NCBI GenBank assembly: GCA_905221605.1 | Contig: CAJNDS010000724.1 | Span: 500,001 to 564,000, forward strand | Length of the DNA stretch: 64,000 nucleotides | Direction: 5' to 3' | Source: Symbiodinium natans | Taxonomy: Eukaryota > Sar > Dinophyceae > Suessiales > Symbiodiniaceae | Shown here: piece by piece, positions 1-64,000 of the stretch | Layout of the letters: the number at the start of each line of letters is the position of its first letter | Numbering within the stretch: the first letter of the stretch is position 1 | Program-made: the position numbers and the translations under genes | Notes under the pieces: model-generated | What the model was told of the DNA's origin: nothing | The model's input: only the letters and a program-made list of their open reading frames with translations | Databases searched by the model: none

Positions 1-792
1 TTAGGGTTTAGGGTTTAGGGTTTAGGGTTTAGGGTTTAGGGTTTAGGGTTTAGGGTTTAGGGTTTAGGGTTTAGGGTTTCAGGGTGGCTTGTGGGGGCTT
101 TAGGGTGTAGGATTTAGGGGTCAGGATTTCAAGCTAACTTGTGGGAGCTTTAGGGTTTAGGGTTTCAGGGTTTCAGGGTTCCAGGGTTTCAGGGTTTCAG
201 GGTTTCAGGATTTCAGGGTTTGGGGCTTGGGGTTTAGGGCCAGGGTGCAAGCATCCGAGCCAGCAAGCACGCCAAAGTTGGCGGATGAGCGAGGGAAGGA
301 GCTCAAGCATGTGGCGAACGGCCATATAAGGCCAAAAGGCTTCCGCTCCAACCAATTCCAAACCCTAGACCCTAAACCGTAAGCCCTAATCCCCCACACC
401 CTACACCCTACACCCTACACCCTAAACCCTAAACCCTAAACCCTGAACCCTGAACCCTGAACCCTGAACCCTAAACCCTAAACCCTAAACCCCGAACCCG
501 AATCCCGAGGCAGTGCGCCTTCATGAATGGCTGGCTGAGCCGGGCCATTCGGCCGCAAGAGGCGCTCCCCCTCGTGGTGTGAGCGCTGCTGGTGCGAAAG
601 GGGTTTAGGGTTTAGGGTTTAGGGTCTAGGGTCTCGGGTTTAGGGTGGAGTTTCACCTTTGAGCCCTCTGTCTTTTGCCCTCTTTTGAAGACCCTGTCGG
701 GGTCTGCCTCCAGCCCCGTGCGCCTGAACCCCTTCTTACAACCCAATTCTAGGGTTTTGGTTTAGGGTTTAGTGTTTTAAGTTGAGCAACCC

Positions 793-910
793 TTCTTGGA
801 GGTTCATGGGTACTGATAACACCATTTGTAAGTCTACTTACTTTTCACATACCTAGAGGACTTGGGGGGGGGCTGATAGATACAGTGCTAATGTTACAAG
901 CGCCCAAGTA
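793..910. mobile_element. MITE family A copy
   Basis: TTCTTGGAGGTTCATGGGTAC left; the right arm is degraded to GCGCCCAAGTA. Confidence 0.6.
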
Positions 911-2473
911 AACCCTACCCAACTCCATCAAACAACCCTAAACCCTAAACCCTAATATTGAATATGTCCATGATAGTAGATTGGTAGCGTGATGGGGAAG
1001 GTGTGGTGCCAGGGGCGAAGACTAGGAGGGCTTCAAGACTGAGAAGGGATCAAGCAACCCGTATAACATATAAGGAGTGGGTTTCGGGTTTAGGGTTTAG
1101 GGTTTAGGGTTTGGGGTTTGGGGTTTTAGGTGGCTTTTCCAGGAGCTTGACCGCTATCATCCCATTCGTCGTTCAATCCTAGCTTGCAGTGACCAAGAAA
1201 TGCCACCCATGATCGGTGAAATGATTTCCGGGTCTTTTCCGTTCACGCGATTGTTCGCACGCGCTCCCCAGGCTCATTTGGTTGTCGCGCATGCCAAAAG
1301 ACCATTTGCAAACCTTTGCAATAACCTTGCCGTACACCCCAAAACCCTAACCCCTAAAGCCTAAACCCTAAAGCCGAAAGCCCAAGCCACCGAGAGCTGG
1401 AAATCCGCAGGCCCGGACGGTCCCGCCCTCCTTCCATAAGCGAGGGTGGCGGTTTCTCGGTTTAGGGTTTAGGGTTTTTGGGTTTAAGGTTTGGGGTTTA
1501 GGGTTTAGGGTTTTGGGTTTAGACCGTTTAAGGCTTAGATGGTTTCGGGACAATCCATTTGAAGACGCAGCAGAAGAAAACGATTGTCGCCTCGAGCGCT
1601 GGGTATTCTCCGGACTATAGGGTTGAGGGCGACAGGTTGGCAGTGAGACCCAGATGCTCGGCCCGAAACTCTGAACCCAAACCCCTAATCCCTGAATCCC
1701 CCCCCCCCCCCCCGCCTCAAACCCAAAACCCCAAATCCTGAACCCAAAGCCCTAAACCCTGAACCCACAACCCTAAACCCAATTCCCAGACCCAAAAACC
1801 TAGGAGCATGCCCTTTCCGAAACGAAAGTCCTTTATACGAAGCGATCCTATTCAACCTTGGCCCTACAAAGCTTATAAACCATTCAGGCCGTGAACCCTA
1901 TACCCTAACCCTAGAAAGCCCTAGAAGGGTAGCCTAGAACCTCTCATGCTGTAGAACCGGCGTCCTGGCCCTATCATGTGCACTTTTCAACCCCCAACCC
2001 CCAACACCCAACCCCCAACCCCCAACCCCCAACCCTAAACCCTAAACCCTAAACCCTAAACCCTAAACCCTAAACCCCCAACCCTAAACCCCCAACCCTA
2101 AACCCTAGACTTCGGATTGTGAGGGTTTAGAGCTTAGCGCCCTAGCCTTTCGTCTGGAACTAGGCCGTGCGCTCGAGACACCAAACAGTGCAGGGCTTTG
2201 GTACTTCAACTGTCAGCTTGAGGTTACTATGAAACTGCAAAAGGCTAGGGCTTTGTAGTGCTTCGGAAGCCCTAAACCCCAAACCCCAAACCCTAAACCC
2301 TAAACCTTAAACCCTACAAACCCGAAACCCTAAACCCTAAACCCCAAACCCTTTAAACCCTTAGGGTCTGGAATTGGGGGGTTTTCTTAGGTTCGGGTAG
2401 TAGCACGAGCCGTTTATTACAGGCCCTTACCTCCTTTAGAGGGTTCTGATGTTTGGGTCCTTGGGTCGTATAG

Positions 2474-2590
2474 GCTGGCTGGTTCTTAGGAGGGAGGGAG
2501 GGAGTGAGGGCCCTATATATACCATATACCCTTTGAGTTTAAGGGATCAGCAATGGCCCTCATTCCCTCATTCCCTACTAAGAACCGGGG
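2474..2590. mobile_element. MITE family C copy
   Basis: CTGGCTGGTTCTTAGGAGGGA left; TCATTCCCTACTAAGAACCGG right. Confidence 0.8.
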
Positions 2591-2869
2591 GGTAGGGCAT
2601 GTAGGGGGTATATAAGGGGTATCCCCTTTTAAGGGCCCATACTAAGGGACCATGTCGCTACCCTAAGGGGTTTCAAACCCTACACCCTAAACCCTCAACC
2701 CTAAACCCTAAACCCCAAACCCTAAACCCTAAACCCGAAACCCTAAACCCTAAACCCTAAACCCGAAACCCTAAACCCTAAACCCTCAACCCTCAACCCT
2801 AAACCCTAAACCCTAAACCCTAATCCTAAACCCTAAACCCTTCAAAAGAACTGGGGTTCGGTGTACCAG

Positions 2870-55479
<52,610 letters not shown>

Positions 55480-58400
55480 GGGTTCAGGGTTTGGGGTTTG
55501 GGGTTTAGGATTTAGGGTTAAGGGTTCAGGGTTTGGTTTAGGGTCTTGGGTCTTGGGTTTAGGCCCTGGGGCTTTGGCGGAGAGCATTTGCCAGGGCCGT
55601 ATGCGGAGGTTATTCAAAAGGGTATGCTAGGTTATCTTGGTAGCCCTAAGCCCTAAACCCTAAATCCTTTTAGGATTTAGGGTTTAGGGCACAATGAATC
55701 CCGGTCATGATTATGGTTTTATAGGTTGTTGAAGTGGGATGTCGATGCGGGTAGCGTGCTTGATGAATCTGCGTTCCTAAAGGGGCGGCGCGAGCAGTGA
55801 ACAAGGTCGGAGTCAACATTCTTACCAGTACATGTACCGCTACTCTTATTCCTTCGTTCCCGACGAGCCAACATTCGACGGCAAACGTGAGCCAGTGTCG
55901 ACGCATGAGCTGCCCTACACCCTAAACCCTAAGCCCCAAACCCCAAACCCCAAACAGCCCCAAACCCCAAACCCTAAACGCGTGAGCGTGGCGCATTCAA
56001 AATCTCCAACAAACTTTCCTCAACCATGCCCACGAGCGCCAATGGATTAAGCTCGCCGACGGCGGCCAACATGTCGTGTTGCACATGATTACCGGGCTTT
56101 GTGTGGTTTAGGGTATTAGGGACTCTATTCACCTACAGTTTCGTAGGTACTAGCCCTTAGTTAGTAGGTAGAACCCATAAAATCATAAAACTGACCCGGC
56201 ATGTGTCCGGTGGGGAGTTGGGAGACGGGGGAGCCTGCACTGCAAGATCGCAAGTAAGGCGTTCGCGGTTAGGGTACCGGGTACTTGCGCACAGACAATG
56301 ACGAAAGAGCACCGACTTTGTATTGGGTGTAGGGTTTAGGGTTGAATTGGGGTTCAGAATATGTTGGACTTGCCTGTGTTTCCTGACTGCGGAGAGGCAA
56401 ACTTTGCCTTTTCATCATCCCAATGAACCTAAACCTTAAACCCTAAACCCTAGACCCTAGACCCTAAACCCTAAACCCTAAACCCTAAACCCTAAACCCT
56501 AAACCCATAATTAATTCTTGCTGGAATTTGGCGGCTTGACTATGTCAAAGGCGCTGCCGAGGTGAACGGTCTTTCAAACTACAGGGTTTTTTTTGTCAAA
56601 TTAAGGACTTTAAAACCCTGAACCCTAAACCCTAAACCCTAAACCCTAAACCCTAAACCCTAAACCCTAAACCCTAAACCCTAAACCCTTCGAGTGTCAG
56701 CGTTTGTGGCTGCCAGGGTTGTTATGACAAAAAACATGGAGCCAGCACACAAGGAACTGTTGTAGGGTTCATGAGTGGTATTTCTTCTCAACGAGTCCAA
56801 AACTAGGGATTGAAGAAATCCTTTGTGGTGCTTTACTGTAACTTTAGATCCTTAGCCTTTTTGGGTTTATTGGGTTTCTTAATAAGGCAGCTAAAATTTA
56901 AATTATTAGCTACCCTCCTAAGTGCAGCCAAGAATCCTGAACCCTCAACGGGTTTTTAGGGCTTAGGGTTTGCGCGAGGCTTGGGTGAGCGCATTGGCGT
57001 GACGGACTGAGTGGTCCGCTACTTGTCACCTTGATGATCGTCTCGGAGGTCAATGGTTTGGGTTTCAGGGCTTAAGGTGGGTTAAAGTTGCCCATGAGAT
57101 CCTATTCGACGGCCACCCTCAACGACCCCTACAAGGTCCAAATGTGTCTCGGGGTTCAGGGCACCCTAAACCCTAAACCCTAAACCCTAAACCCTAAACC
57201 CTAACCCTAAGCCCTAAACCCTAAACCCGAAACCCTAAACCCTAAACCCTAAACCTTATTTCAGGCACGGGCTCTTCAGCAAGTCATGGTCCAGGGTTGT
57301 TCGATGTCTTGGGTGGCGACTGCGAAGTTTCGGTGACGGGTTTAGGATATAGGGTGTCGGTTTTGGGGTTTAGGGCATTTCGGGGTTTGTAGAGACCGTG
57401 AAGCTTCGTACTTGGAGTTCCATGGGCAGCTATAAGTGCAGTAAGTCATAAGTAGGGCAACTGCCGTAGCCCTAATTGAGGTACATCTGGCCCTAGCAAC
57501 CCTAAACCGTAAACCCTAAACCCTAAACTCTAAACTGTAAACTCTAAACTCTAAACTCTAAACCCGACCCTAAACCCAGATTTTCTAAACCCTAAAGGCC
57601 CTATAGACGTGTCTACGCATGAACCTTCAAGCAGGGTTTTGGCGAGCTCCAGCAGCTCAGCTTCGGCTGACTGCTGCGAAGCGCGTCCCGGCCGAAGCCT
57701 TGCCGTCCAGCTCGCCGCTGTGCTCATGCAGGGTTTAGGGTTTAGGGTTTAGGGTTTAGGGCTTAGGGTCTAGGGATTAGGGTTTAGGGTTTAGGGTTTA
57801 GGGCTGTGTTCGGTTGTAGGGTTTGGGGGTCAGTAGAGCGAAGAGGGGGTTGCAAATTAGGATCCTGTTTCTGCTCCGGGATCCATTTGTCAGGGCCCTC
57901 TTCTTAAAAACCTATCTACAACGGGCGCGGGTATGTTTGACTTGGTCGCCCCGTGGTACTCTTTTCTCTCTTTTGTGGTTCAAGGTTCCCTTATGAAAGT
58001 AGCCAACCAAAAGAAGGCGTGCCCTTACTATCAGATTGCCCTAAACCCTAAACCCTAAACCCCAAACCCTAACCCTAAACCCTAAACCCTAAACCCTAAA
58101 TCCTACCAAGTTGTGCTATCCCACGTAAAGAGGTTGAGGCACCCTAAATCCTGGAACCTTATACCCCAAAACCGTGTTAAGGTCACGGGGACTCCTGAGC
58201 CCTAGGGGCTGTTTAGGGTTTAGGGTTTAGGGTTTAGGGTTTAGGGGTTTAGGGCTTAGGGTTTTGGGTTTAGGGGCTTCGCACGCCGGGACAGATTTTT
58301 TGCTACATCCCCCGCGCGACCGAAGCACAACGTGGGTCTGCAGAGCGGGCGGAAAAATCCGTTGCTCCTTGTATGTGCTCAGGGTTTTCCCGCATCCAGT

Positions 58401-59716
58401 ACCAGTGCATCAGGCTCGCCTTTAACCCTAAACCCTAAACCCTGAACAGGGCCCGCCTGGTCAAAATAGGCAAGTGCTCTACCTTGCAAAACTTCATAAG
58501 GCGTACTTGCATACTGTAGGCACTGTAGGAGCCTTAAGAATGACAACAGGCTTTTGGGAGGTTGTTATAGCATAATCATACAGGGGCCATCAGGGAACAT
58601 GATTCGCAATTACTCCCACCCCTCATATGAAGTCCAACATGCCACAGCAACGCGAACATGGGATGGTGACTGCCTTTTGCTTTACAGCCTGGTTGGGCCG
58701 CCTAGGGTTTAGGGTTTAGGGTTTAGGGTTTAGGGTTTAGGGGTTTGAGATGTGGGTGCTCAGGGGTGGGGGGCTCGCCGGGTGCAAGGCGGAAACCCTG
58801 AAACCCTGAGCCCCTAAACCCCAAAAAACCCCTGTTGGTATAAGGGACCCGAAACCCTAAACCCTAAACCCTAAACCCTAAACCCTAAACCCTAAACCCT
58901 AAACCCTAAACCCTAAACCCTAAACCCTAAACCCTAAACCCCTAAACCCCTAAACACCTAAACCCTAAACCCTAAACCCTAAACCCTAAACCCTAAACCC
59001 TAAACCCTAAACCCTAAACCCTAAACCCTAAACCCTAAACCCAGACCCCTAAACCCTTAAAGGCCTTAAACCCCTTAAATGCAAACGCTTTCCCACAGCT
59101 TTGAGGGCTTCTTTCAGGGCTTAGGGCAGGGTTTAGGGTTTTGGGTTTGGGGTACTCCAATCCCCAAACTCCAAACCCCAAACCCCAAACCCCAAGCCCG
59201 AAACCCTAAACCCTAAACCCTAGACCCTAAACCCTAAACCCTAGACCCTAAACCCTAAACCCATCCCCTTCGCAGGTGCGCAGCGGAGACCCCGGCACTT
59301 GCCGGTGACTCTACTGCCCTGGCGCGAGCGAGGCGGGTGACTTTGGCTGGGTTTAGGGTTCAGGGTTCCGGGTTTAGGGTTTAGGGTTTAGGGTTTAGGG
59401 GGGTTTAGGGTTCAGGGTTCAGGGTTCAGGGTTCAGGGTTTAGGGTTTAGGGTTTAGGGTTTAGGGTTATAGGGTTATAGGGTTATAGGGTTTAGGGTTT
59501 AGGGTTTAGGGTTTCAGGGTTATAGGGTTATAGGGTTATAGGGTTTAGGGTTTAGGGTTTAGGGTTTAGGGTTGATTGATGTAGGGTTGAATGGTTTAGG
59601 GTATAGGGTTTCGGCTTTGCGTCATGTATAGGGTGTACAGGGTCTATGCCCATCCGTGTCGCGGAGGTGCAGGCAGGCTTCGCAACTCCTGCACGTACTT
59701 GGCTGACCTCGCCCAC

Positions 59717-59990
59717 GCAACCCTAAACCCTAAACCCTAAACCCTAAACCCTAAACCCTAAACCCTAAACCCTAAACCCTAAACCCTAAACCCTAAACCC
59801 TAAACCCTAAACCCTAAACCCTAAACCCTAAACCCTAAACCCTAAACCCTAAACCCTAAACCCTAAACCCTAAACCCTAAACCCTAAACCCTAAACCCTA
59901 AACCCTAAACCCTAAACCCTAAACCCTAAACCCTAAACCCTAAACCCTAAACCCTAAACCCTAAACCCTAAACCCTAAACCCTAAACCCT
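59717..59990 (-). repeat. Longest perfect CCCTAAA array
   Basis: About 38 uninterrupted heptamers, the longest clean array in the window. Confidence 0.96.
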
Positions 59991-60069
59991 TACCCTACCC
60001 TCAACCCTAAAGCCTAAACCCTAAACCCCCCATCACAAAACTGATCCGGCCCTCTCGGCTGCGAGGCAG

Positions 60070-60318
60070 TGCTTGGAGGTCCATGGGTACTTATAAGCCC
60101 CAATTATAAGTCTACTTATAACCTACTTAGGGGACGTAGGGGACTGATAAGTGTAGTGATAATTGGGGTTATAAGTACAGGGTGGGGCCCCCTTACTATA
60201 CTAACTGTAGTTAAGGGACTTATAACCTAACTTAGGGTCCTTATAACCCAATTTAGGGCCCTCATAACTCTACTTATAACTAGGGGGCCCCACCCTGTAC
60301 CCATGAACCTCCCAGTAT
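60070..60318. mobile_element. MITE family A, long copy
   Basis: GCTTGGAGGTCCATGGGTAC left; GTACCCATGAACCTCCCAG right. A second inner palindrome (ACAGGGTGGGGCCCCCTTA and its inverse) makes it about 250 bp. Confidence 0.78.
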
Positions 60319-61332
60319 CAGGCAATTTTGCAAAGAGTCCGTGCCGCCGTGGGCGGCGGCGTCCCCTCGGGTGGAAGTGAAAGAGGGTTTAGGGTTTAGG
60401 GTTTAGGGTTTAGGGTTTAGGGTTTAGGGTTTAGGGTTTAGAGCGTCCCAAGAAGCCTCATAGCCCCGAGAGTCGTCAGAGGGCTCTTTCGGGGCGGGTA
60501 AGTCTGCAGTCTGGTGCGCGTCCGCAAATCCCACCCCTAAAACCTAAACCCTAAACCCTAAACCCTAAACCCTAAACCCTAAACCCTAAACCCTAAACCC
60601 TAAACCCTAAAGCCTAAAGCCCTAACCCTAGCCCCATCGCCCTTCACCTCCCAGGAGTCGCGTGTCCCGACTGCGCTCCGAACTGCAGCGCGAGGCCTGG
60701 GGTTAGTTGGGCTTTTGATGGCTTAGCGTTTAGGGTTTAGGGTTTAGGGTTTAGGGCTTAGGGCTTAGGGTTTAGGGTTTAGGGTAGGATAAGGGATAGG
60801 GGGTTAGGGTAGAGTTTTCCCGGTTCAGGTTGCAGCGCTCGGTGTCTGTTCGACCCTTCTTCCTCCTAGCATGCACTTGGGGATTCAGGGTTTAGGGTTG
60901 AGGATTGCGGGGTTTGGGTTCGGTTAGGGCGGTTAGGGCTATGTGTCTTCCACAAACGCATGGTTGCACAGCCCGTGCGACTTGGGTTTAGGGTTGAGGG
61001 TTTAGGGTTTCGGGTTGATAGGGTTACTGACGTTAAGTTTCTACAGCGGTGCGTTGATGGTGTTTTTTGTTGCTGTAAACCCTAAACCCTAAACCCCAAA
61101 CCCTAAACCCTAAAACCCTAAAACCCTAACACCCTAAAACCCTAAACCCTAAACCCTAAACCCTAAAACCCTAAACCCTAATGGAAAGAGGGGGATAGTA
61201 GGGAACTAAACCATGAACCCGAATAGCCCTTCCACCGGCCGTTCTGGAGACTGAGGGCATGATCCGGATTAGGGTTGAGGAATACTTGTATGGGGGTTTA
61301 GGGTTTCGGGTTTAGGGTTTAGGGTTTGGGGT

Positions 61333-61371
<39 letters not shown>

Positions 61372-61637
61372 GGTTCAAGGATACTTATATGGGGTTTCCG
61401 AAATCAGGGGTACCTAATTGGGGCTCTTCTGAAAGGGGAATCCTCTTTGGGGATCTATATGGGGGGGGCCCTATTCTCATAAACCCCCGTACGTACATCT
61501 ATGTTTGTTTGTGCATGTGCATCCATATGACCATCTGTGTGTGCTTCGACTCGAGCCTGTTAGCCCACTTCAGAGTCGGCCCAGTTTGGGGGCCAGGCGT
61601 ACGGCTGGGAAGCCACGAGCTGCCTCCCGACGCCGCC

Positions 61638-63038
61638 ATGACCATGTCCGTTTGTGTCCGGCTCTTGAGCGGGAGGGCGGTAGACATCGAGGTGGAGGAA
61701 GGCTCCTCAGTGCACGAAGTGCAACAGCAGGCGCAGCAGATGTTGGGCGTCAGGGGCAGGTTGGTGAAGAGTGATGGGACGACCCTGGCATCCATGAAGT
61801 GTACAGTTCTTCAAGCTGGGCTGTCCGACGACGAGTCTCTCACCTTGCAAGCGAGTCCTGCTTTGCGCGTCCTGGCCGGATCATTTGCGGCATTTGCAGG
61901 GGTTCTGAATGACGACACTCTAGTGCTTTGGGGGGAGGAGATGCCTTTCGGAAGTTCAGAGTATGAGTCAGGACAACTGAAGAATGTATGCCAGGTGGCT
62001 GCCACAACTGACGCATTCGCAGCCCTCTTGTGGGATGGATCCGTGGTGACATGGGGCGACAAGCGGTGTGGAGGAGATAGCTCTGCTGTCAAAGAACAAC
62101 TGCGAGATGTGAAGCAGATCGTGGGTTCCAGGTGCGATATGTTGGGTTACGAACCAGGCGTGCTCTCCAACAACGGTGCCTTTGCTGCCATCCTTGGCGA
62201 TGGGTCCGTGGTCACCTGGGGCAGCTCAGAGTGCGGTGGTGACAGCAGCTCAGTCCAACACCAGCTGAAGGATGTGCAACACCTCGCTGCCACATCTGGG
62301 TCCTTTGCTGCGCTTTTGCAAGATGGTTCAGTGGTTACTTGGGGCGATGCCGATCGTGGTGGTCGTAGCTTCGAGGTGCAGGCGCAGCTCTGTCATGTGC
62401 AGCAGATTTACGGTTCCGATGGTGCTTTTGCAGCCGTCAAGGATGATGGATCTGTGGTAACCTGGGGCCATCAGAAACACGGTTCCTTCAGCTGTCATGT
62501 CGAAGGCCAGCTGAGAGATGTACGATACGTATCAGCCACATCGGGAGCCTTTGCGGCACTTCTGCAAAATGGATCTGTTGTAGCTTGGGGTGATGAAAAT
62601 TGTGGCGGTGACAGCCGAGCTGTTCAAGGGCAGCTCCAGAAAGTGCAGTTTCTTGCAGCCACCCTGTCTTCTGGAAGGCATTGTGAGATTCCTAGCAGCG
62701 CAGCCTTTGCTGCCATCCTTGGCGATGGGTCCGTGGTCACCTGGGGCAGCGCAGAGTGCGGTGGTGACAGCAGCTCAGTCCAACACCAGCTGAAGAATGT
62801 GCAACACATCGCTGCCACATCTGGGTCCTTTGCTGCGCTTTTGCAAGATGGTTCAGTGGTTACTTGGGGCGATGTGTTCTTCAGCGGCGACAGCGACAGC
62901 CTTCAGGACCAACTTCATGACATACACGAGCTTTATGGCACCACTTATTGCTTCACCGCCTTGCGGAACGATGGTTCCATCGTGTGCTGGGGCGACCGCA
63001 GCTTTACTCTTTCAGCTGACGAGCTCTTGGATGAGTGA
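61638..63038 (+). CDS. Ubiquitin-like domain plus RCC1-type repeat protein
   Basis: 466 residues from ATG 61638 (GCCGCCATGACC context). The same frame is open to an ATG at 61389, but that part reads through low-complexity flank. Residues 1-70 look ubiquitin-like (SVCVRLLSGRAVDIEVEEGS, then KSDGTTL). Six to seven RCC1/beta-propeller-like repeats follow, with the pattern AFAALLxDGSVVTWG followed by a GGDS/VQxQL segment. No HECT domain follows. It is intronless. Such Ubl-RCC1 proteins are abundant in dinoflagellates and are often labelled HERC-like; the function is unknown. Confidence 0.85.
   Translation: MTMSVCVRLLSGRAVDIEVEEGSSVHEVQQQAQQMLGVRGRLVKSDGTTLASMKCTVLQAGLSDDESLTLQASPALRVLAGSFAAFAGVLNDDTLVLWGEEMPFGSSEYESGQLKNVCQVAATTDAFAALLWDGSVVTWGDKRCGGDSSAVKEQLRDVKQIVGSRCDMLGYEPGVLSNNGAFAAILGDGSVVTWGSSECGGDSSSVQHQLKDVQHLAATSGSFAALLQDGSVVTWGDADRGGRSFEVQAQLCHVQQIYGSDGAFAAVKDDGSVVTWGHQKHGSFSCHVEGQLRDVRYVSATSGAFAALLQNGSVVAWGDENCGGDSRAVQGQLQKVQFLAATLSSGRHCEIPSSAAFAAILGDGSVVTWGSAECGGDSSSVQHQLKNVQHIAATSGSFAALLQDGSVVTWGDVFFSGDSDSLQDQLHDIHELYGTTYCFTALRNDGSIVCWGDRSFTLSADELLDE
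62181..62874 (+). repeat. Internal repeat in the RCC1 gene, 525-bp offset
   Basis: About 170 bp from 62181 recurs at 62706 with only a few substitutions (AILGDGSVVTWGSSECGGDS and its twin). This indicates a recent in-frame duplication of repeat pairs. Confidence 0.8.
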
Positions 63039-63551
63039 AAGCTCTGGCTTGTAAAGTCGACTCCCTGAACCCTAAACCCGGACCCCATTGCGGGCTCCCG
63101 AGCGCCTCGCAACGGGCCGAAAGTTAGGAGCGTCAGGGAGCATCGTACATATTATATTTATACATATACACGTGCATGTTTCAGTCGTAATTTCTCTATT
63201 GAAAGGTGAGCTACATGTGTGTGTGTCTGTATGTACATACACATATATACACACACACATCACCGGGCATAATCAATAATGCCATGTAATCTATATGATC
63301 GAACCTGCTTTGTTATGACAATTTGCGGAACGATGGCATACATGTATTTATGTGAGGTTGGAAGAGTCTGTTTGCCAAGAGTATAGGAGAGAAGGCGCCA
63401 TTTTTTTGGGCTCAGGATTTCGGGAGGTGTTGAGAAGGGCCCAATGGCCCGCAGCCCCACCCAAAAGTCTGCGAAATTACATATCCTGGGTTCTGGTTAA
63501 TAAGGAACGGCAGTTATGCTTCCGCAGTAGGGGTATACATTGTTGCCTCTG

Positions 63552-63583
<32 letters not shown>

Positions 63584-64000
63584 CAGAGAAAGAGAGGGAG
63601 ACATGTGTAATATGACAACTAGCGTAGTATTATTGTCATGGTAACTTCGCTGTAAGATCCCAGGGCATTTTCTGTATCGGAGAGGGGCACAAGTTCAGGC
63701 ATGTCACAGTTCTCAAGGTGTTGCAGGTGCCTTCTGCTGAAGGTGGCTTAAACCCTAAATTCCCACCCGGTCTGCTTAGGCCGTACCCTTCCCTAGGGTA
63801 GAACTATACCCGGCAGCCAGACACACCTTTAACTGGATGGACAACGTGTGGTGCTCTTGGAGGGTGGTCGAACACAGCCCCCTTAGGGCAGCTCCTGGGC
63901 CACCCGCCCCCATGGGAATGAAGGACCAAAGCCTTGCACCGACCCCTAGGTAGCCCCTGGGGAGAGAGTTTAGGGTTTAGGGAGTTTAGGGTTTAGGGAG
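63039..64000. other. 3' flank of the RCC1 gene
   Basis: Contains (AC)n/(TA)n microsatellites at 63220-63265 and a CT/TA/GA inverted microsatellite at 63551-63602. From 63770 to 63960 is a low-copy, GC-rich stretch I do not recognise. TTTAGGG units reappear at 63970. Confidence 0.6.

Larger units (their letters stand above)
1..2860. repeat. Telomere-like tracts with unassigned islands
   Basis: Perfect TTTAGGG heptamers occupy 1-80, with further TTTAGGG and CCCTAAA tracts at about 400-500, 600-640, 1085-1125, 1490-1520, 2035-2105, 2280-2360 and 2690-2850. Non-repetitive islands at 240-350, 505-600, 640-760, 1120-1340, 1550-1670 and 2110-2270 could hold exons or intron filler; I recognise none. 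Confidence 0.7.
55480..61637. other. Telomere-like tracts with unassigned islands downstream of DVR
   Basis: CCCTAAA or TTTAGGG tracts at 56440-56505, 56625-56690, 57160-57255, 58215-58250, 58850-59040, 59340-59570, 59717-59990, 60385-60440, 60540-60610 and 60725-60785. Exon-sized islands at 55800-55915, 55985-56105, 57075-57150, 57640-57730, 58275-58410, 59265-59345, 59640-59720, 60320-60385 and 60640-60715 resemble the exons upstream in size and GC content, but I cannot assign them. Confidence 0.6.

Noticed and set aside
1-100. Window start as a true chromosome end
   Set aside because: The same heptamers occur in dozens of internal tracts in both orientations; nothing marks position 1 as terminal.
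1368-1553. Open frames rich in NPKPQTLNPKP and similar (many sites in the window)
   Set aside because: These are translations of CCCTAAA/CCCCAAA repeats in one frame, not genes.
61389-61637. Upstream in-frame extension of the RCC1 gene
   Set aside because: Reads through flank with no domain; ATG 61638 is in good context and begins the ubiquitin-like domain.

Overview
The window reads as nuclear DNA of a photosynthetic dinoflagellate; the species cannot be fixed from the sequence. The evidence is a plant-type chlorophyll biosynthesis gene, a Ty1/copia element with dinoflagellate-style extra domains, non-GT splice donors, tandem intronless gene copies, a ubiquitin-like/RCC1-repeat gene, and plant/alveolate-type telomere repeats (TTTAGGG) throughout.

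The main result is that most of the short GC-rich islands between telomere-like tracts are exons. Read in order on the + strand they build three recognisable genes. (1) DVR, divinyl chlorophyllide 8-vinyl reductase: 18 exons from about 2870 to 55479, with the 5' exons lying upstream or not recognised. (2) Mannonate dehydratase (uxuA-like): about 20 exons at 14886-29717, lying wholly inside the 28.9-kb DVR intron 4750-33632. (3) Ribosomal protein S21 (RPS21): six exons at 43788-46667, inside the 8.1-kb DVR intron 40159-48293. Where I could place junctions, codon phase is preserved. Acceptors are almost always AG|G. Donors are mostly GC or GA, and rarely GT. The introns are largely (TTTAGGG)n or (CCCTAAA)n tracts in either orientation, plus short palindromic MITE/introner-like elements.

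Other content: telomere-like tracts and unassigned islands (1-5590); a copia-like element at about 5591-14797, with gag (CCCH plus CCHC zinc fingers), two tandem retropepsin-like domains, a C5-methyltransferase-like domain, DD35E integrase, a 2OG-Fe(II) dioxygenase-like domain, reverse transcriptase and a frame-shifted RNase H; two nearly identical intronless genes for secreted Cys/Trp-rich proteins at 40792-42586, also inside the 8.1-kb DVR intron; a GC-rich region at 53.8-55.4 kb with a repeated palindromic motif; a stretch of telomere-like tracts with unrecognised islands (55.5-61.6 kb); and an intronless Ubl/RCC1-repeat gene at 61638-63038.

There are therefore two gene architectures side by side. 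DVR, uxuA and RPS21 are split by telomere-repeat introns. The copia element, the tandem Cys/Trp genes and the RCC1 gene have no introns. At least five MITE families recur, and several copies carry a telomere-like tract between their two inverted arms, which suggests a link between palindromes, breakage and capture of telomeric DNA. All recognitions are from memory of family sequences; no database search was run.
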